Shown here piece by piece: positions 29,252 through 37,900 of a stretch of 53,762 bases of DNA. Below the pieces are notes generated by a model, which had not been told where the DNA came from, did not search any database, and saw only the letters and a program-made list of their open reading frames with translations. The DNA is taken from contig JAHEYG010000009.1 of the NCBI GenBank assembly GCA_023251725.1, positions 1-53,762 on the forward strand. The letters are read 5' to 3'. The position numbers and the translations under genes are program-made. Position 1 is the first letter of the stretch. Every line of letters begins with the position of its first letter. This DNA comes from Sphingobacteriaceae bacterium. Its GTDB lineage: Bacteria; Bacteroidota; Bacteroidia; B-17B0; Aurantibacillaceae.

Positions 29252-30026
29252 ATTTCGCTCTTAGTTCAGCTACTTTTTCAATAGGAAAATACTCATTAAA
29301 ATAAATTCTTTCTTCATTTTTTTCAATGAAGGCGCCTTTCAAAGGAAACACCTGAGCTCTTACTAAATTAAATATTTGCCGATTACTCATTTCAGAAAAA
29401 ATTATTTTGGGTGAATCAGGGTTTAGTCTTTTATTTATTGTTGCAATACTTTCGTTTTGTTTGCTTCGCTTATTTTTACCCTTTATAATACAATCCAATC
29501 CATCCTTAATAAACATTTCAGATTTTTCTTTAAGGCGCTCATTTATGCTTATCCAGGTGTCTTGCTCGCTTATTTCTTCTTCTATTTGAAAAATAATATC
29601 TCCGGTGTCTAAGCCTTCATTGATATAATGCATTGTTATCCCAGTTTTTTTTTCATCTTTAATAATGGCCCATTGCGTTGGATTAGGTCCACGATTAAAC
29701 GGCAGTAGCGACCAATGTATATTTACCGCGTTAAATTTTACACTTTCCAAAACGTCTTTTCTAATAACCATTGAATACGAATTACAAAGAAGCATATCGA
29801 ATTTCATTTTAATGAATTCATCAATAAATAATTTATAATCCACAGAATCAAATTTTGGTTGAACCAGTACGGGTAAATTATTTTTTTTTGCTATTTCCTC
29901 TATTTCCGCAACATATTGCGGACGAATGCTACTTATCACAATTCCTTTAATTTTGTTGAGCGGAACACAATTTATTAATTCAGAAATTCCAAAATTATCA
30001 CCAAAAATTACCAGCCTGTTATACAT
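29241..30026 (-). CDS. Formyltransferase family protein, probable sugar N-formyltransferase
   Basis: 261 residues. The catalytic triad of N10-formyltetrahydrofolate-dependent formyltransferases is intact: Asn102 and His104 in NIHWSLLPFNRGPNP, and Asp140 in LDTGDIIF. The GITMHYINEGLD segment is standard. Family members formylate the amino group of methionyl-tRNA, GAR or nucleotide amino sugars (VioF, FdtF, ArnA N-domain). Position in the glycan run points to an amino sugar. The C-terminal 70 residues are short of the Fmt tRNA-binding domain. It lies 2 bases after the NodB-like gene. Confidence 0.8.
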   Translation of the reverse strand: MYNRLVIFGDNFGISELINCVPLNKIKGIVISSIRPQYVAEIEEIAKKNNLPVLVQPKFDSVDYKLFIDEFIKMKFDMLLCNSYSMVIRKDVLESVKFNAVNIHWSLLPFNRGPNPTQWAIIKDEKKTGITMHYINEGLDTGDIIFQIEEEISEQDTWISINERLKEKSEMFIKDGLDCIIKGKNKRSKQNESIATINKRLNPDSPKIIFSEMSNRQIFNLVRAQVFPLKGAFIEKNEERIYFNEYFPIEKVAELRAKYAN

Positions 30027-30028
30027 CT

Positions 30029-30787
30029 TTACCAGTCAATATTCTCTCTTCCATGGTTTTCAAGAGTGTTCTTATACCAATTAATATTATTTTCGGCCCT
30101 TGAATTAATAGAACGCCAAACTTTTTCTTTTGGCGACATTATTTCTTCTGTCCACCATTCGGGATGAAGTAATATTTGCAATTTATCGTTCTTAGCTTCC
30201 TTAATAACATCATCGAGACGGTGAAATCGCCAATACCCGTTAGAATCTGAACAATAAAAAACATTATTTCTAAAATAACTTGAATAGGTATTAATTAATC
30301 CCAAATATTTTTCATTTGTATTCTTTAAAACTTCAGCATTGGGATTATGAAACGAGAAAACGGAAATTGAAGTCTCAAATAAATTTTCGAGCGTTTGTTT
30401 TTCAAATTGCAATACCTTTTCTATTTCTTCCTCATTATTTAATGAATGAAATTCGCAATCGAGATGAATACCTATTGGATGGCCCATTTCGACTATGCTT
30501 TTAATTTTTTGGAATATTTCTTTTTCAAAAGGATTATAAAACTTGCTTTGCAGCCATATAAAAAAAGTAGCCTTAACATTTTCTTCTTTTTCAATTTGAG
30601 CCAACTTAAATGCCGAATGAACCGAAAAATCTACATCGTGTCGTAGTAAAATTATTTTTTTTTCTTTGTTCAGTTCTATCTCATCGTAAGTAATGAACTT
30701 ATAATTTTTTTTTGCTTCCCGGATTAACTTTTTAAAGTTATCTCTGGTAAAATCTTCAAAATTATATTTATCAGAATTTAAACTCAT
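30029..30787 (-). CDS. NodB-like polysaccharide deacetylase-fold protein
   Basis: 252 residues. LLRHDVDFS (48-55) supplies the Asp-Asp motif, HLDCEFH supplies the first histidine motif in altered form (canonical HxxxH), and LLHPEWW near residue 206 supplies the catalytic histidine. No signal peptide, so it is presumably cytoplasmic, unlike chitin or peptidoglycan deacetylases. It could remove an N-acetyl group from a nucleotide sugar or lipid-linked intermediate before formylation by the next gene, 2 bases downstream. The cytidylyltransferase is 6 bases downstream from... its own start side: that gene ends up transcribed just before it. Confidence 0.7.
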   Translation of the reverse strand: MSLNSDKYNFEDFTRDNFKKLIREAKKNYKFITYDEIELNKEKKIILLRHDVDFSVHSAFKLAQIEKEENVKATFFIWLQSKFYNPFEKEIFQKIKSIVEMGHPIGIHLDCEFHSLNNEEEIEKVLQFEKQTLENLFETSISVFSFHNPNAEVLKNTNEKYLGLINTYSSYFRNNVFYCSDSNGYWRFHRLDDVIKEAKNDKLQILLHPEWWTEEIMSPKEKVWRSINSRAENNINWYKNTLENHGRENIDW

Positions 30788-30793
30788 TTGAAA

Positions 30794-31549
30794 TCAAATT
30801 TGGTAAGAAACTTTTTCGTAATTCTTAAGATCTTCCACACTGTCAATTTCCATCCAGCCACCATTTATAAAAACAGGTTTTACGGGCATCAGTTTATCAA
30901 TTATTAATTGTATAAAAGAAGTCATATACATATTATCGAAATTTTTTCCATCGTAAAATAAATTTTTATCTAATGCATGATAAAACATTTTTATTTTATC
31001 AAGCGCTTCTTTTTTTATTTTTATTAATCCTATGTATTGTCCTTCTATTTCATCATACGAAATTGCTTTCTTTCCTAACTCACTAATATTGCCATCTGCA
31101 TTAACTTTTAAAGTTTCGGCATCTGCTAATGGGTTTTCCATTCTTATCGACCAAAGTTCTTTCCAATTTTTATCAACCACTACCGAAAATGGTGCTTCGC
31201 TTTTAATTAGTTGTTGCAACACTTCGTCTTTATAAATAATATCGGCGTACGAAATAATTATATCCTCATTAAAATCCTCTTCGGCACAAAACAATGATGC
31301 GAGCATATTAGTGGTATTGTATCGTGGGTTAGAATGAAATTTTAAAGAATAGGAATGTAAATGTTTTTGTAATACTTCTTCGGCGTAACCCGTAACAATA
31401 ACCACATTGTTTACTTTATTATTTGTTGCTGTTGAAAGAATATAATCGATGATGGGTTTCTTATTGTACTCCACCATACATTTAGGTTTGTTATTGGTAT
31501 AAGGCCTTAATCGGATACCTTCGCCTGCGGCTAAAATAATTAACTTCAT
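30794..31549 (-). CDS. Phosphoglutamine cytidylyltransferase-like protein (Cj1416 type)
   Basis: 251 residues of the LicC/PntC-type nucleotidyltransferase group: ILAAGEGIRLRPYT (5-18), NKPKCMVEY, YNTTNMLASL and SYADIIYKDE. The later phrases DAETLK, LGKKAISYDEIEGQYIG and MYMTSFIQ match, as I remember them, C. jejuni Cj1416. That enzyme joins CMP to L-glutamine phosphate to give CDP-L-glutamine. The start of the next gene, a matching amidate hydrolase, is on its upstream side with an ATGA overlap. A LicC role is less likely because no choline kinase or LicD-like gene is visible. The call is from motif recall plus the gene set. Confidence 0.75.
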   Translation of the reverse strand: MKLIILAAGEGIRLRPYTNNKPKCMVEYNKKPIIDYILSTATNNKVNNVVIVTGYAEEVLQKHLHSYSLKFHSNPRYNTTNMLASLFCAEEDFNEDIIISYADIIYKDEVLQQLIKSEAPFSVVVDKNWKELWSIRMENPLADAETLKVNADGNISELGKKAISYDEIEGQYIGLIKIKKEALDKIKMFYHALDKNLFYDGKNFDNMYMTSFIQLIIDKLMPVKPVFINGGWMEIDSVEDLKNYEKVSYQI

Positions 31550-32166
31550 AAATTAAATATTTTTTTTATTATTTGAAGTTCAAATTCCGTTTCTCTTTCG
31601 GGATGCCACATTTGCGCAAAAATGTTTTTACTCTTATGTTCCATTGCTTCGCAAAAACCATCTTCCGAAAAAGCAGAAGCCACAAAATCGCTTGGAATTT
31701 TTTCGATGCACCAATTATGATATGAATTAACAGTTCCTAATTCAGAAAGTTCATTCGCAAAACGAGAAGAATTATTTATTTTAATTTGGTGGTGAGTTCC
31801 CACATGCTTGTCGCTTTTCTTTAATTGTCCGCCAAAAGTATGACCAAGCAATTGCATCCCCCTGCAAATACCTAAAAGCGGAATATTATTTTTACTGCAA
31901 TAATTAATTATTTTTTGCTCGGTAGTATCTCTTACTTTCGAAATTTCATCATTGGATATAGTAAACAAATCATTTCCTCCGCTTAAAATAACACCTTGCA
32001 CATTTATTTCGGTTAGGAAAACTTCCGGGTCATAATAATTAGGAATAATAACAGGTAAAATATTTAATTTAGAAAACAGTTGAGCCCATCTAATATCTAA
32101 AGCATCTCTGATTTCCGGAAATGTTTCGTTTTGAATAATTCGTTGCGTGATGGCAATTTTTTTCAT
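31546..32166 (-). CDS. Class I glutamine-amidotransferase fold, gamma-glutamyl-CDP-amidate hydrolase-like (Cj1417 type)
   Basis: 206 residues. Nucleophile Cys101 in LLGICRGMQ, with His188 and Glu190 in MWHPERE, form the triad of the C26 peptidase group. The N-terminus ITQRIIQNETFPEIRDAL resembles Cj1417 as I remember it. In C. jejuni that enzyme cuts CDP-L-glutamine to glutamate and cytidine diphosphoramidate (CDPA). The overlap with the cytidylyltransferase (4 bases) puts consecutive steps in one coupled pair. A gamma-glutamyl-GABA hydrolase, PuuD-like, is the alternative, but those are longer (about 250) and belong to putrescine operons. Confidence 0.75.
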   Translation of the reverse strand: MKKIAITQRIIQNETFPEIRDALDIRWAQLFSKLNILPVIIPNYYDPEVFLTEINVQGVILSGGNDLFTISNDEISKVRDTTEQKIINYCSKNNIPLLGICRGMQLLGHTFGGQLKKSDKHVGTHHQIKINNSSRFANELSELGTVNSYHNWCIEKIPSDFVASAFSEDGFCEAMEHKSKNIFAQMWHPERETEFELQIIKKIFNL

Positions 32167-32172
32167 GCTTTT

Positions 32173-33282
32173 TTATTCTACCAACAAAGGAGTAATGATT
32201 TCATCCTGAATAGCTGTTGCTTTTGCTTTGTTCCAGTTTTTATACCCGGCCAAAATTGCTTTCAATTTTTTAATTTCATTTTCTGAAGGTCTTAGAATGT
32301 TGAAACTGCTTTCAACTTTCTTCGAATCTACCAAAAACGTTTGCAATTTTAAATCGTCAATAACATGCTTTCCATCCCTCACATGATGCGCATCCCAGTA
32401 ATTTAAATCATTTGAAGCAAACGCAGTATCAAGATTTAAATCGTAAAATGATTGTACCTCTGCTATTTTTTTTCGCAAATATTCAAATGTAGAACCCAAT
32501 CCCGAATAATAAATCATAGTTGTATTCATTCGATGATCTGGCGCCATTACCAATGAAAATTTTATACCGTTACTTTCAACATAAGATTTAAAAACCTTTA
32601 TTTTATTAATTGCCTCATCTATTGAAGCCGACTTCCTAAAAGCATTACTCGCATACAATCTTCTGTCAATATTATTAAGTACAATATAATCTGCTAAAAC
32701 TTTTTTAAAACTATAAGATGTATCATGTTTGTAATGATTTTGAGTTCTGGTACCATTCAAATTAAATTGCTGTTCCCATTTTGTATTTGATTTTCCCTTC
32801 TCAATATAATAAAACGCATCATCATAAGCATTTTTGTTTAAGTACTGATAAATAAAATCAAAGAAAATATTACTATTGCTTATAACAAATCGGTTGAAAT
32901 AATTTTCACAATTCCGCGACGGGTTAAAGGAGTAAAAAGAAAGGAAAAAAGTTATTTCTTTCGGGTGCTTGTTAACCATTAATTTTCCAAATTCAATTTG
33001 TTCTTGAATCGTCGAACTTTCAATTCCCATTGAATAAACATTTTTATTAGGATACATATACTCGATATCATAATAATTTACCACCGAAGAACCAAGAAAA
33101 CCAAAATCTAAGGTTTTATACTTTTTAAAAAAATTATACGAATACAAATGGTAATTCGGAAGTGTTTTTCGTTTTACTTCATTTCCTATCAATACATATG
33201 GGTCAACAATAGCCATAAATAAAGAATAAGATAAAGTAACCATTCCAAGTATTAATACTGTTCTATAAAAAAGTTTACGCAT
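32173..33282 (-). CDS. Membrane-anchored SGNH-like protein, partner of MBOAT O-acyltransferase
   Basis: 369 residues with an N-terminal membrane anchor (about 8-28). SGNH block I appears as FGFLGSSVV (60-68), and a C-terminal D-x-x-H-like segment is WDAHHVRDG near residue 300. The bulk would be periplasmic. Proteins of this layout (AlgJ/AlgX, PatB, DltD) pair with MBOAT membrane proteins and move an acyl group, usually acetyl, onto the exported glycan. The MBOAT gene is 3 bases upstream. Confidence 0.75.
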   Translation of the reverse strand: MRKLFYRTVLILGMVTLSYSLFMAIVDPYVLIGNEVKRKTLPNYHLYSYNFFKKYKTLDFGFLGSSVVNYYDIEYMYPNKNVYSMGIESSTIQEQIEFGKLMVNKHPKEITFFLSFYSFNPSRNCENYFNRFVISNSNIFFDFIYQYLNKNAYDDAFYYIEKGKSNTKWEQQFNLNGTRTQNHYKHDTSYSFKKVLADYIVLNNIDRRLYASNAFRKSASIDEAINKIKVFKSYVESNGIKFSLVMAPDHRMNTTMIYYSGLGSTFEYLRKKIAEVQSFYDLNLDTAFASNDLNYWDAHHVRDGKHVIDDLKLQTFLVDSKKVESSFNILRPSENEIKKLKAILAGYKNWNKAKATAIQDEIITPLLVE

Positions 33283-33285
33283 TTA

Positions 33286-34770
33286 TCAGAATTGAAAATA
33301 AATAAACTGCTGGCGGTTATCATCGTACTGACCAAAAAACAATATACTAATAATAAGTAGATAATAAATGCCTGTTCTTAACCAAACAGGTTTTTCAGCT
33401 ACATATTTTCGAATGCTTTTATTACGTTGCATAAAGTAAACACATTCCATAATGAAAACCGGCAGAATAAAAAGAATAAGCGTTAATTTACCTTTTGATA
33501 AATATAATAAGGGTAAGCGAACATTATTCTCATTTGAAACGACAGCTTTTAAATCATGAGCGAATCCTACAAAAATTGTTTTTGCTATATAAAATGCTTC
33601 CCAAATATTATTTGCTCTAAAAAATATCCATCCAATTGCAACCAAACAAAATGTTAATGCAACTTGCCACACTTTATTAATGCCGGGCCTTTGTGTTAAA
33701 CCAATAAATTTATTTATCGACTCTCTCATTTTTTTTGTGAGTTCTGCAAATATTAAATAAAAACCATTAAGTGCCCCCCAAAAAACAAAAGTCCAGTTGG
33801 CACCGTGCCATAAACCGCTTATTAAAAAAGTAACAAACAAATTAAAATATTGTTTAGTTTTGGAAACCCTATTACCTCCTAATGAAATATAAACATAATC
33901 TTTAAACCAGGTTGATAGCGATATGTGCCAGCGTTTCCAGAATTCTGAAATGCTTTTTGAGAAATAAGGTCGCTTAAAATTTTGCATGAGTGTGAATCCC
34001 ATCACTTGTGCCGAACCAATGGCGATATCTGAATACCCCGAAAAATCGCAATATATCTGATAAGTAAAAAATACGGTTGCAATTATTAATGGAAAACTGC
34101 TGTAGTGATGTGGATCGCCGTAAACCTGATTTACGTAAACGGCCAATCTATCGGCGATAACCACTTTTTTAAACATGCCCCAAGCCATTAATTTTAATCC
34201 GTCGCTTACTCTTTTGTAATCAAAATTATGTTTCACATAAAATTGCGGTAATAAATTTTGAGGTCTTTCAATTGGTCCTGCCACCAATTGAGGATAAAAC
34301 ATTACGTACAAGGAATAAATTCCAAAATGTTTTTCGGCTTTTTGATTTCCGCGATACACTTCAATAACATAACTTAAACTTTGAAACGTGTGAAATGATA
34401 AACCAATTGGTAAAATAATATTTAGTACACTTATTGGGTACGACCAATGAAAAAACTCGGCTACACGCGCCATATTTGTATTGAAGAAATTAAAGTATTT
34501 AAAAACAAACAATACCAGGCAGGTCGAAATTATGCTTATAACGAGATATAGTTTTCTTTTTTTGCCTTCCGATTTTTCTATCCAAATTGCAGCCAAATAA
34601 TCGATTACAACAGTAATAAGTAAAATAAAAATATAGGCCGGAATAAAGGCCATATAAAAAAAACAGCTTGCTGCCAGTAACATGCACCATCTGTATTTAT
34701 GAGGTATAGCAAAATACAATGTGCTTATTACAACAAAAAACCAAATAAAATCGAAAGAGTTAAATAGCAT
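33286..34770 (-). CDS. MBOAT family membrane O-acyltransferase (AlgI/PatA/DltB-like)
   Basis: 494 residues with about ten or more membrane segments, beginning FDFIWFFVVISTLYFAIP. Family phrases are LPIGLSFHTFQSLSYVIEVYRG, LVAGPIERPQNLLPQF, FCDFSGYSDIAIG-like CDFSGYSDIAIGSAQ, FWKRWHISLSTWFKDYVYISLGG, and the catalytic-histidine segment SGLWHGANW near residue 330. It carries an activated acyl group from the cytoplasm across the membrane for the SGNH partner 3 bases downstream. The pair interrupts the phosphoramidate-like gene set, which suggests co-assembly of decorations rather than a separate operon. Confidence 0.9.
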   Translation of the reverse strand: MLFNSFDFIWFFVVISTLYFAIPHKYRWCMLLAASCFFYMAFIPAYIFILLITVVIDYLAAIWIEKSEGKKRKLYLVISIISTCLVLFVFKYFNFFNTNMARVAEFFHWSYPISVLNIILPIGLSFHTFQSLSYVIEVYRGNQKAEKHFGIYSLYVMFYPQLVAGPIERPQNLLPQFYVKHNFDYKRVSDGLKLMAWGMFKKVVIADRLAVYVNQVYGDPHHYSSFPLIIATVFFTYQIYCDFSGYSDIAIGSAQVMGFTLMQNFKRPYFSKSISEFWKRWHISLSTWFKDYVYISLGGNRVSKTKQYFNLFVTFLISGLWHGANWTFVFWGALNGFYLIFAELTKKMRESINKFIGLTQRPGINKVWQVALTFCLVAIGWIFFRANNIWEAFYIAKTIFVGFAHDLKAVVSNENNVRLPLLYLSKGKLTLILFILPVFIMECVYFMQRNKSIRKYVAEKPVWLRTGIYYLLIISILFFGQYDDNRQQFIYFQF

Positions 34771-34773
34771 TAA

Positions 34774-37140
34774 TTAAGAAATAATTTTTACTTGTTTGTT
34801 CAGGCAATCCAGTTCCAATAATTTTGCTTTGCCCCATAAATTAAAATTACTTTCGCCTGCGCCTATAATGGCAGGTATTCCCATTTCGGCGCAACGCACG
34901 GCCATGTGCGAATTGGCTCCGCCAAATTGCGTAACTAATCCGCCAATATTTTTGGTAAATAAAAAATCGTAGCCAGGGTCGGCCGATTTTATAAATATTA
35001 TTTTATTTTTTAAAGTAGCCGTTTCGATATTTATTTCACCAATGGTTTCGCTACAGACACTCTTTATGGTCACAAAATTGGGCTCCTCCGAATGCAGAAA
35101 ATAAAAATAAACATCATCTGCTTTAGTTATTAAACTCGGAAGTTTTACTGCTTTGGTATAATTATAACTACGTTTATTTTTTTCAATATCACTCTCAAAT
35201 ATTTCTTTCACGTCTCTATAATCCAGTGAAGCGTATAAACCGATAATAGTTTTTATGTCTAAATAAACCAAATCATCACGCTTTACACCATATTTTATCG
35301 AGAGCTCTTCAATTAATGAAAGTATTCTACTAAGTGATTTAGTGAAAACAAATTTAGAATTCTCGCGACCTTCAATAGAAATTTTTATAAACTCAATTAA
35401 CTGTGTTGCTGTAATGTTGAGCCCATACTTTTTAATTAAGATCTCCAATTTATTAATTTGTTTCATCGAAAATTTAAAATTGGAAGGTGCAATAGCATTT
35501 GTGGTTTTTTTGGAAAAATAAGAATCGAAGTTTTCATCATATCTTTTCGATAGAATATCATACGTTCCGGGTCTTAAATGTCCGTATTTTTTTAAAAACT
35601 CTTTTTTGGAGATTTTATTTTTGCTGTAGTGCACCAGATCATTATTGAGATCCTTAGTAATAGTGTGCATCGAACCGATAAACAAATTATATTCTTTGTT
35701 GCTAATAATTTTTAATTCAACGAAGGATCTTAGAAATTGTGTTGCAATAAAAGCCGAACGGGCAATTCCCGCAAAAGGTAAGGTGCCGTATCGTTTACAA
35801 TCTTCCAACAACCAATATATTTTATCGACTATAGATAATTTCGACGAAATTATTTTCTCGTATTTCTCTTTTAAAATTTCGGTTTGCAACAGATCTTTTT
35901 TATAGAGTCCGGTTTCGGGATTAATTATTTTATTGGTTATGGCTAAAAGTGTTTTCTCGATGCTAATAATTTCATCTTTCGAAAAATTTGCTTTGCTTAA
36001 ATCGTTACTAAGTTTTTCAGGCAAATTAAAATAAAAACACGAATGAACAATTTCAAATTCCACTTTATCATGAAATACCGGAAACGAAATAAGTTTAGCG
36101 AGATAATGGTCTACTAATTTTTTGGCAATTTTTTCATTTAGTTCTTTTGGGATAAAAGAATTAAAGTCAACTCTCACATCAATATACGGAACGCCCAAAT
36201 AAAGAAGCATTAAGGGATGCGAACGCAAATTACGGTAACCGTAATTATCGCGCTGATAAGCCCAAATACTATCGGTAATCATTTCTTTATATAATGAAGC
36301 AGCGAGATGTTTTGGTTTTAACCCGATAATTTCGGCAGGATTCCAATCGGGCATTACACCGTAAACCGCATTATCACCAAAAAGATTTGGATGAGGAGAA
36401 GAAAGTTTATTTATTTTTTTATGAATTTTAAGGAGCGTTTCTTTTAGATCAATTTGCGACAAATCTTCTTTTGCAACAGTACTGATTCTTCTTACCTGAA
36501 AAATGTAAAGTGTTTCATTGCTAAAAGCAAATTCCACATCGAGATGAGGAAAATTAAAAATAATTTCAAGTTCTTTTAAAGCTGAAATAAGTTTCGAAAG
36601 TTTTTTGTGTGCACAATTTACCGGCGAATTTTTAAAGTAAACAAACGTTTTTAAATTTTTTCCGGTACCGTCGGTCACCGAATCGCTTTTGCCACTTTCG
36701 TCGTAATTAATAATATAATAAGGCGCAAAGGTATCCATATCGGAAGTAAAAGCTACCCCGGCCATACTAATATTATCGAGTTGCGGCTGAACAAAAACTT
36801 CATCACCTGAGTTATTATTTTTATATGAAGAAATTACTTTTTGGATGGCTGCTTTTATTTTATCGGGAGCTTTTATTGAAACATTTAAAACACTTTCGAA
36901 ATGCCCAGCATTAGAAATTTCAGAGCCGTCTTCACTTAAGGAAGAAGAACGAACCACCAAAAATTTACTTTTAAACTTTTTTTGAATACTGCTAATAATA
37001 AAATCAGCATTTTTTTTGTAATCCGAAACTTTAAATAAATACAAAGGTAACACTTTGGCCCGACTTATCACCTTTGATAAATCATCGAGCGTTCTTGCTT
37101 TAGAAGAAAATTTAAGTTTACTTTTTTTCTTTGACAACAT
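34774..37140 (-). CDS. L-glutamine kinase-like dikinase (Cj1418 type, PEP-synthase-related)
   Basis: 788 residues. An N-terminal ATP-binding domain like that of PEP synthase has VVRSSSLSEDG (62-72), DEVFVQPQ (113-120) and FQVRRIS (214-220). A long central region without PEP-synthase similarity follows. The C-terminal phosphohistidine domain has GGANSHMAVRCAEMGIP with His745. No PEP-binding TIM barrel is present after it, as in Cj1418 and rifampin phosphotransferase. Cj1418 phosphorylates the side-chain amide of L-glutamine, the first step to phosphoramidate, with a catalytic His near the same position as I recall. The partners at 30794-32166 and 37901-38410 make this the best reading. Product untested. 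Confidence 0.75.
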   Translation of the reverse strand: MLSKKKSKLKFSSKARTLDDLSKVISRAKVLPLYLFKVSDYKKNADFIISSIQKKFKSKFLVVRSSSLSEDGSEISNAGHFESVLNVSIKAPDKIKAAIQKVISSYKNNNSGDEVFVQPQLDNISMAGVAFTSDMDTFAPYYIINYDESGKSDSVTDGTGKNLKTFVYFKNSPVNCAHKKLSKLISALKELEIIFNFPHLDVEFAFSNETLYIFQVRRISTVAKEDLSQIDLKETLLKIHKKINKLSSPHPNLFGDNAVYGVMPDWNPAEIIGLKPKHLAASLYKEMITDSIWAYQRDNYGYRNLRSHPLMLLYLGVPYIDVRVDFNSFIPKELNEKIAKKLVDHYLAKLISFPVFHDKVEFEIVHSCFYFNLPEKLSNDLSKANFSKDEIISIEKTLLAITNKIINPETGLYKKDLLQTEILKEKYEKIISSKLSIVDKIYWLLEDCKRYGTLPFAGIARSAFIATQFLRSFVELKIISNKEYNLFIGSMHTITKDLNNDLVHYSKNKISKKEFLKKYGHLRPGTYDILSKRYDENFDSYFSKKTTNAIAPSNFKFSMKQINKLEILIKKYGLNITATQLIEFIKISIEGRENSKFVFTKSLSRILSLIEELSIKYGVKRDDLVYLDIKTIIGLYASLDYRDVKEIFESDIEKNKRSYNYTKAVKLPSLITKADDVYFYFLHSEEPNFVTIKSVCSETIGEINIETATLKNKIIFIKSADPGYDFLFTKNIGGLVTQFGGANSHMAVRCAEMGIPAIIGAGESNFNLWGKAKLLELDCLNKQVKIIS

Positions 37141-37143
37141 TTT

Positions 37144-37893
37144 TTACTTCAACTGTGCCACCCAAATTCTTGTGGTATATGGTATTTCAATTTCAGTCAC
37201 TTTTAAAGAATCAAGATAAGTCGAAATTTTATTTACGATAATTCCAAATTTTTCTCCCGCTTGTCTTTCAAGTGTTGCGTGCGATCTCCACGCTTCAACA
37301 CATTCTGCAATCGTTTGAAAATGCTTTACGTTTCCTTCTATCTTATGAACTTCTTTAAATAATCCACTTTTATTTATTTCTTCGGTTTGATCTTCACGAC
37401 GTGTTCCATAACCGTAACCATCAATTTCATTTTTAATAATTGACTCAATGGCCGATTGAATTTTATCATTAACATCTCTGTGGTTCCACATGCAAGCAAA
37501 CCATCCGCCGGATTTTAAAATTCTTTTTGTTTCTTTTAGAGCCAATTGCCGGTCACATACATTAAACGAAGAACCAAAAGTCACCATATCAAATGCAGAA
37601 TTTTCCTGACCTGTATTTTCGCCGGTACCTTCGCTCCAGTTAGAATGATTATATTTTTTTGTGCGGATAATTCCGTTCGCTCTCATAGCATCATTTGGTT
37701 CAACTGCCACCACGTTGTAACCCCTTTCTAGTAACATCAAAGTTAAGTGTGCAACTCCGGCACCAACATCGCATATTTTTGCTCCTTTTTGCACGCCAGC
37801 TTTTTCAAGCATTGAATTAATTGCAGTTTCAGAATAATCCGGACGTTTCAGGTAGGCATCCGCTAAATTTGTGTAATCCCAATTTGTTTTCAT
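37144..37893 (-). CDS. SAM-dependent methyltransferase, candidate phosphoramidate O-methyltransferase (Cj1419/Cj1420-like)
   Basis: 249 residues. Motif I is ICDVGAGVAHLT (40-51), the acidic residue is in VAVEPND, and the post-motif phrases are FGSSFNVCD and FACMWNHRD, followed by YGYGTRREDQ. The last three are what I associate with the methyltransferases of the C. jejuni methyl phosphoramidate locus (Cj1419, Cj1420). It sits between the glutamine kinase (3 bases) and CDPA kinase (7 bases), so methylation of the phosphoramidate oxygen is a natural role. Only one clear member is visible here, where C. jejuni has two. Confidence 0.7.
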   Translation of the reverse strand: MKTNWDYTNLADAYLKRPDYSETAINSMLEKAGVQKGAKICDVGAGVAHLTLMLLERGYNVVAVEPNDAMRANGIIRTKKYNHSNWSEGTGENTGQENSAFDMVTFGSSFNVCDRQLALKETKRILKSGGWFACMWNHRDVNDKIQSAIESIIKNEIDGYGYGTRREDQTEEINKSGLFKEVHKIEGNVKHFQTIAECVEAWRSHATLERQAGEKFGIIVNKISTYLDSLKVTEIEIPYTTRIWVAQLK

Positions 37894-37900
37894 TTTGTTT

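Noticed and set aside
30794-31549. LicC phosphocholine cytidylyltransferase
   Set aside because: No LicA-like choline kinase, choline transporter or LicD transferase was recognised, while the amidate hydrolase partner overlaps it by 4 bases.
31546-32166. PuuD-type gamma-glutamyl-GABA hydrolase
   Set aside because: Shorter than PuuD, no putrescine genes nearby, and the N-terminal phrase fits Cj1417 better as I remember it.
34774-37140. Phosphoenolpyruvate synthase
   Set aside because: The PEP-binding TIM-barrel domain is absent and the middle region is unlike PEP synthase; only the ATP-binding and phosphohistidine domains agree.
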